Below, in pieces: positions 60,034 to 64,000 of a stretch of DNA of 64,000 bases; within the stretch, counting starts at the first letter, position 1, and each line of letters opens with the position of its first letter. Location: NCBI RefSeq assembly GCF_900142975.1, contig NZ_LT670848.1, positions 3,844,001-3,908,000 on the forward strand, given 5' to 3'. The position numbers and the translations under genes were made by a program. The notes beneath the pieces were generated by a model, which worked only from the letters and a program-made list of their open reading frames with translations, searched no databases and was not told the DNA's origin. Source of the stretch: Salegentibacter salegens (GTDB lineage Bacteria > Bacteroidota > Bacteroidia > Flavobacteriales > Flavobacteriaceae).

Positions 60034-60986
60034 TTCGCTTTCTTCACATTAGGGCTAAACTCTTCGTTGGCCTTTCCTATATTGTGCAGTTCGGCTTCAG
60101 TTTTTCCTGTGATTCCCATATCTTCTTTATGCTTATCTACAGGACTTCCAAATAAAATTATCCAGGCTTCTTTTAACGATTTTGCCTTTCCAATATCCTT
60201 TCCAACTTCAATCCATTCGTGGAAAACAAGGAAAAATGGATTGTAGGAGTTTACGGGTTTGGTAATACCGTAACGGGGTTTTTCATCTTCTTCCTGGAAA
60301 GTTCCAAAAATGCGATCCCAAAATATAAACGTAGAACCGTAATTTTTATCGAGGTATCTTTCATTTACCGAATGGTGTACCCGGTGATGCGACGGCGTGG
60401 TGAAAATATATTCAATTGGTCGAGGTAATTTTTTTATCAATTCAGTATGAATCCAAAATTGGTAGAGTACTGCAAGCTGGTGAACTATAAAAAATACCAA
60501 TGGATGGAAGCCTACCAAAACTACCGGCAAAAAGAAAATTATTTTTAAATTCTGTGTCCAGGACAATCTAAAAGAAGTCGATAAATTATAATGTTCTGAA
60601 GAATGATGAACTACATGTGTTGACCACCAAAAACGTTGTTCGTGTGCAAACCGATGGGACCAGTATCTGGCAAAATCTAACAATATTAAACACAAAACAT
60701 AAGACCACCAGGTAGGTGGTATTTTAAAGGGTGCCAAATTAAAAAAGAAAAGGAAAATCATAAAGACCCCAATTTTCATGAATCCGTTCAGGATTAAATT
60801 ACCAACCCCGATAGCTGTAGAAGCTAGAAAATCTTTCCCTGAATAAAGGTTTTTGTATTTTTTTCTTCCAATTAAAAATTCAATTAGAACAAACAGAAAC
60901 ATAAGTGGTGCTACTATCCAAATAACTGTAGTGAAATCAAGGTTTTCTATATCGGCTAAAGTGAGTTTTTCTGAATTTGTAAACAT
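60030..60986 (-). CDS. Sterol desaturase family protein
   Basis: 318 residues, integral membrane with about four helices. Histidine boxes for the di-iron site: HRFAHE, HVVHHSSEHYN, and HHRVHHSVN with NYGSTFIFWDRIFGTFQ. Related to bacterial fatty acid hydroxylases/C-5 desaturases that modify membrane lipids such as carotenoids or sphingolipids; the substrate is not deducible. Alternative members act on alkylglycerols. Confidence 0.9.
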   Translation of the reverse strand: MFTNSEKLTLADIENLDFTTVIWIVAPLMFLFVLIEFLIGRKKYKNLYSGKDFLASTAIGVGNLILNGFMKIGVFMIFLFFFNLAPFKIPPTWWSYVLCLILLDFARYWSHRFAHEQRFWWSTHVVHHSSEHYNLSTSFRLSWTQNLKIIFFLPVVLVGFHPLVFFIVHQLAVLYQFWIHTELIKKLPRPIEYIFTTPSHHRVHHSVNERYLDKNYGSTFIFWDRIFGTFQEEDEKPRYGITKPVNSYNPFFLVFHEWIEVGKDIGKAKSLKEAWIILFGSPVDKHKEDMGITGKTEAELHNIGKANEEFSPNVKKAN

Positions 60987-61172
60987 TGGTAATATTGGAT
61001 CTTTATCTTATATTTTGTACTCGATAGGCTTGGATTAATATTAAACTTTTTTCCTGCAAATTCAAAAGTATTTTTTAGTTAATTTCTTTCCGTTTTTACA
61101 GCGCTTTGTTTTCCATTAAACCTTCAGCAAAATTACAAAATATTTTAAATATGTGCTACGTTAAATTGTTCT

Positions 61173-61180
61173 TACCTTTG
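61173..61180 (+). promoter_or_regulatory. -7 promoter motif of pabB
   Basis: TACCTTTG ends 20 bases before the GTG at 61201, so the transcript would begin near 61187. This supports the GTG start over any site further upstream. Confidence 0.5.
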
Positions 61181-61200
61181 CGCTCCAAATTAGAAGCCAG

Positions 61201-62511
61201 GTGCGCACCAAATCGACTTACACTTTAGAAGAACCATTAAAATTTAAACAACAATTGTTGCAATGGAGCCGGGAGTTTGAAGAAATTGCCTGGCTGGATA
61301 GCAATAATTATCATCAGGATCACGGCGAATTTGACGCTTTGCTTGCCCTCGGCGCGTTTACCGCAATAAAAACCGATTATCACCAGGCTTTTGCGAAGCT
61401 TCAGGAATACCAGCAAACTACCAAAGACTGGATTTTTGGGTATTTGTCTTACGATCTTAAAAATGATGTGGAAAGGCTTTCTTCTAAAAATCACGACGGA
61501 TTGGATTTCCCGGATTTGTATTTTTTTCAGCCTCAAAAATTATTTCTGCTGAAAGGAAACCATTTAGAAATGCATTATCTAAGAATGGTAGATGATGAAA
61601 TTGAAGAAGATTTTACCAAAATTTCAAATCTCCCAACAAGCCAGACGATAACTGAAACCGGAGAACCGAAAACCGAGAACTCACAACCGAAGATACAATC
61701 CCGAATTTCTAAAGAAGAGTATCTTCAAAAAGTCGAAAAAATGCTCGCTTACATCCAGCGTGGCGATATTTATGAAGCTAATTTTTGTCAGGAGTTTTTT
61801 GCAGAAAATAGAGAAATGGAGCCTTTTAAAGTATTCCAGGATCTTAATGAAATCTCCGGTCCTCCATTTGCTACTTTTCTCAAACTGGAAGAACATTATT
61901 TACTTTCGGCTTCACCGGAGCGCTATTTAAAGAAATCTGGTTCAAAATTAATTTCCCAACCTATAAAGGGAACAGCCAGGCGTTCGCAGAATCCAGAAGA
62001 AGATATCAAAATTGCAGAAGAGCTTTCCAAAGACCCAAAAGAGCAATCTGAAAACGTGATGATTGTAGACCTGGTGCGAAACGACCTTTCTAAAATTGCC
62101 AAAAAGGCTAGTGTAAATGTAGATGAACTTTGCAAGGTTTATTCCTTTAAACAAGTGCATCAAATGATCTCTACGATTTCTGCTGAAATTGATGATGGCA
62201 TTCCGCCAGTAGAAGCTTTGCGCGCAACATTTCCTATGGGAAGTATGACGGGCGCTCCAAAAATTTCAGCAATGAAAATTATCGAAGAGCTGGAAGAAAC
62301 AAAACGCGGACTCTACAGTGGGGCCGTAGGTTATTTCACTCCAAACGGAGATTTTGATTTCAACGTGGTAATACGAAGTATTCTTTATAATTCAGCTAAA
62401 AAATATGTGTCTTTTTCGGTTGGAGGGGCGATTACTGCGGGTTCTAAACCGGAGAAAGAATATGAGGAATGCCTACTAAAAGCAGCCGCAATGCGACAGG
62501 CTTTAAAATAA
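61201..62511 (+). CDS. pabB: Aminodeoxychorismate synthase component I
   Basis: First step of p-aminobenzoate (folate) synthesis from chorismate. 436 residues from a GTG start; no ATG lies near the true N-terminus and a promoter motif sits just upstream. Chorismate-binding half: GDIYEANFCQEFFAE, SASPERYLK, SQPIKGTARR, VMIVDLVRNDLSKIA, FPMGSMTGAPKISAM, YSGAVGYF. Lys256 in PIKGT is the PabB nucleophile position, where the TrpE of this window has Ala. No pabA or pabC neighbour; TrpG may supply ammonia. It might be an isochorismate-type enzyme, but the Lys argues for PabB. Confidence 0.88.
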   Translation: MRTKSTYTLEEPLKFKQQLLQWSREFEEIAWLDSNNYHQDHGEFDALLALGAFTAIKTDYHQAFAKLQEYQQTTKDWIFGYLSYDLKNDVERLSSKNHDGLDFPDLYFFQPQKLFLLKGNHLEMHYLRMVDDEIEEDFTKISNLPTSQTITETGEPKTENSQPKIQSRISKEEYLQKVEKMLAYIQRGDIYEANFCQEFFAENREMEPFKVFQDLNEISGPPFATFLKLEEHYLLSASPERYLKKSGSKLISQPIKGTARRSQNPEEDIKIAEELSKDPKEQSENVMIVDLVRNDLSKIAKKASVNVDELCKVYSFKQVHQMISTISAEIDDGIPPVEALRATFPMGSMTGAPKISAMKIIEELEETKRGLYSGAVGYFTPNGDFDFNVVIRSILYNSAKKYVSFSVGGAITAGSKPEKEYEECLLKAAAMRQALK

Positions 62512-62567
62512 TTTTTTCGGAATAAAATTTCGCAAACTGCCAACTGAAACACTGCCAACTGTTTTCG

Positions 62568-62575
62568 TATCTTTG
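62568..62575 (+). promoter_or_regulatory. -7 promoter motif of tilS
   Basis: TATCTTTG ends 7 bases before the tilS ATG, so the expected start point is at or within a base or two of the start codon: a nearly leaderless message. Confidence 0.5.
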
Positions 62576-62582
62576 ATTTCCT

Positions 62583-63893
62583 ATGGAAAAAGCCTTCAAA
62601 AACGAGATCAAGTTACAGTTTCCTTATTTGTGCAACGCTAAGCTTTTACTGGCGGTAAGCGGTGGGGTAGACAGCGTGGTGCTTGCTCATTTGTGTAAAA
62701 CAGCTAAGCTTGATTTCGCCCTGGCACATTGCAATTTTAATCTGAGGGATGAAGAAAGTGATGCCGATGAAGATTTCGTGACCGATCTGGCAAAAAAGCT
62801 AAAAGTGAAGCTTTTTGTAGAGAATTTTGATACCGAGCAATACGCTAAAGACAATGGTCTATCTATTCAAATGGCGGCACGTGATCTTCGGTACGAATGG
62901 TTTGAGGAATTACGCCTTAAACATCAATTTGATTATACCTTAACCGCGCACCACGCCAACGATAGCCTGGAAACTTTTTTTATTAACCTATTGCGTGGTG
63001 CCGGTTTGGAAGGTTTAAGTGGCATTAATTCTGATAGCAACAAAATAATAAGGCCTTTATTGAATTTCTCCCGAAAGGAAATCGCAGCTTTTGCCGAAGA
63101 AAATAATATTTCGTGGCGGGAAGATAGCACGAATGCGTCTACAAAATATCTTCGGAATAAAATTAGGCACGAGCTTGTTCCGATTTTGGAAGACCTGAAT
63201 CCACAGTTTTTGGAAACTTTTTTAAAAACTCAATCTCATTTAAAAGAAAATGAGGAATTGGTAGAGGATTATATGAGTTTGCTCTACCCGAAAATTATAG
63301 GTAAAACAAAATACGGTTACAGCCTGGATATAAATTATCTTAAAAAAGTACCGAATACTTCAGCCATTTTATACCAATTGCTTAAATCTTTCGGCTTTAC
63401 CGAATGGAACGATGTCTATAATTTAATGGACGCCCAGCCCGGAAAAATGGTTTTTTCAGCATCGCATAGATTAATAAAAGATCGTGAGCATTTGCTGCTT
63501 ACCGAAATTGATAGAACTGAAAATAAAACATATAAAATCGCGAAAGATGAAGACTTTGCAATGCTGCCAATGGGAACTTTTTCCTTTTCTGAAGTTAAAG
63601 AAATCAAGGAAAAAACTCCAAATTGTATTTATGTAGATCCTCAAAAACTTGATTATCCGCTCACAGTCAGAAAACGGCAGGAGGGCGATTTGTTTTATCC
63701 ATTTGGGATGAAAGGAAAGAAGAAGTTAAGCGACTTCTTTAAAGACAAAAAATTATCTTTGCCCGAGAAAGAAAACAGCTGGTTGCTGTGTTCCGGAGAT
63801 AAAATTGTTTGGGTGATTAATCAGCGCGCCGATAGGCGATTTTCAATTACATCTCCCGGTCAAAAAATTATAAAAATTACCTTCAGTTTATGA
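62583..63893 (+). CDS. tilS: tRNA(Ile)-lysidine synthase
   Basis: Puts lysidine on C34 of tRNA-Ile(CAU). 436 residues. PP-loop AVSGGVDSVVLAHL (SGGVDS at 26-31), AHCNFNLRDEESDADE, TAHHANDSLETFFINLLRGAGLEGLSG, then REDSTNASTKYLRNKIRHELVP, the TilS-specific helices, and a C-terminal domain ending YPFGMKGKKKLSDFFKDKKL. Overlaps the following gene by 4 bases (ATGA). Confidence 0.95.
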   Translation: MEKAFKNEIKLQFPYLCNAKLLLAVSGGVDSVVLAHLCKTAKLDFALAHCNFNLRDEESDADEDFVTDLAKKLKVKLFVENFDTEQYAKDNGLSIQMAARDLRYEWFEELRLKHQFDYTLTAHHANDSLETFFINLLRGAGLEGLSGINSDSNKIIRPLLNFSRKEIAAFAEENNISWREDSTNASTKYLRNKIRHELVPILEDLNPQFLETFLKTQSHLKENEELVEDYMSLLYPKIIGKTKYGYSLDINYLKKVPNTSAILYQLLKSFGFTEWNDVYNLMDAQPGKMVFSASHRLIKDREHLLLTEIDRTENKTYKIAKDEDFAMLPMGTFSFSEVKEIKEKTPNCIYVDPQKLDYPLTVRKRQEGDLFYPFGMKGKKKLSDFFKDKKLSLPEKENSWLLCSGDKIVWVINQRADRRFSITSPGQKIIKITFSL

Positions 63894-64000
63894 AATACCT
63901 GGCGAGTCTGCTTTTATTCGTAATCCCTTTACTTCAATTACAGGCACAATATTTTAACGATGGGAGCGAAGATTCCCAAATGTCCGATCCTATAAGCTGG
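63890..64000 (+). CDS. Probable thioredoxin/DsbD-like exported protein, 5' end only
   Basis: 37 codons before the window ends. Signal peptide (KYLASLLLFVIPLLQLQAQ) then YFNDGSEDSQMSDPISW. The DPISW start after a signal resembles the N-terminal domain of DsbD-type thiol reductases found downstream of tilS in related bacteria; this rests on gene position and a short motif only. Translationally coupled to tilS by ATGA. Confidence 0.45.
   Translation, partial: MKYLASLLLFVIPLLQLQAQYFNDGSEDSQMSDPISW

Overview
The window is a low-GC, gene-dense piece of a Bacteroidota chromosome, most likely a marine Flavobacteriaceae (Gramella/Salegentibacter/Zunongwangia-like; the genus is inference). Support comes from -7 promoter motifs of the form TAnnTTTG, a type IX secretion (type B) cargo protein, a bacillithiol-system YtxJ, ribosomal protein THX, the flavobacterial DUF5606 and DUF5686 families, and many short palindromic repeats between genes. 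No rRNA, tRNA or CRISPR array was recognised.

Layout. 1-2.9 kb: 3' end of pyruvate carboxylase, a triple-hairpin intergenic element, a UDG-like glycosylase, and the tiny THX gene. 3.0-11.1 kb: a complete trpEGDCFBA operon on the minus strand. It is preceded by an 18-codon leader peptide with three consecutive Trp codons and a strong terminator, i.e. a transcription attenuator. Its intergenic gaps are stuffed with dispersed repeats. 11.1-13.9 kb: a MarR-nitroreductase-YceI-YceI operon with a palindrome over the promoter, and a rhodanese. 14-28.8 kb: surface proteins, uvrB, an ABC exporter, a possible kinase-fold protein, a nucleoid-associated protein, heme A synthase, a CCA-adding-type enzyme and a Sua5/YrdC protein. 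28.8-36.8 kb: a surface-glycan cluster (GT4, GT2, DUF5672, WaaP-like kinase, rhamnosyltransferase-like, CDP-glycerol transferase-like, GT9). Its GT9 gene is split by an IS5-family element. 37-49.9 kb: dapD, ruvX, def, smpB, an MFS transporter, a DUF5686 outer-membrane protein, a semialdehyde dehydrogenase and several lipoproteins. 50-54.2 kb: an IS256-family element that has replaced the last residues of ClpB. 54.3-64 kb: YtxJ, a DUF748 protein, a DEAD helicase, a ParE-type toxin-antitoxin pair with a frameshifted toxin, an FMN reductase, a sterol desaturase, pabB, tilS and the start of a DsbD-like protein.

How it fits together. The trp operon and pabB both use chorismate. The two chorismate enzymes can be told apart by PIAGT (TrpE) versus PIKGT (PabB), and only one glutamine amidotransferase (TrpG) is visible. 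Both insertion sequences sit in recognisable host genes with direct repeats at their ends. Removing each restores an intact reading frame (354-aa GT9; 868-aa ClpB), so these are simple insertions. The strongest candidate for something not commonly described is the trp leader. The stop codon of the leader peptide lies inside a 7-base segment complementary to the loop and 3' arm of the terminator, which suggests a compact two-state attenuator.
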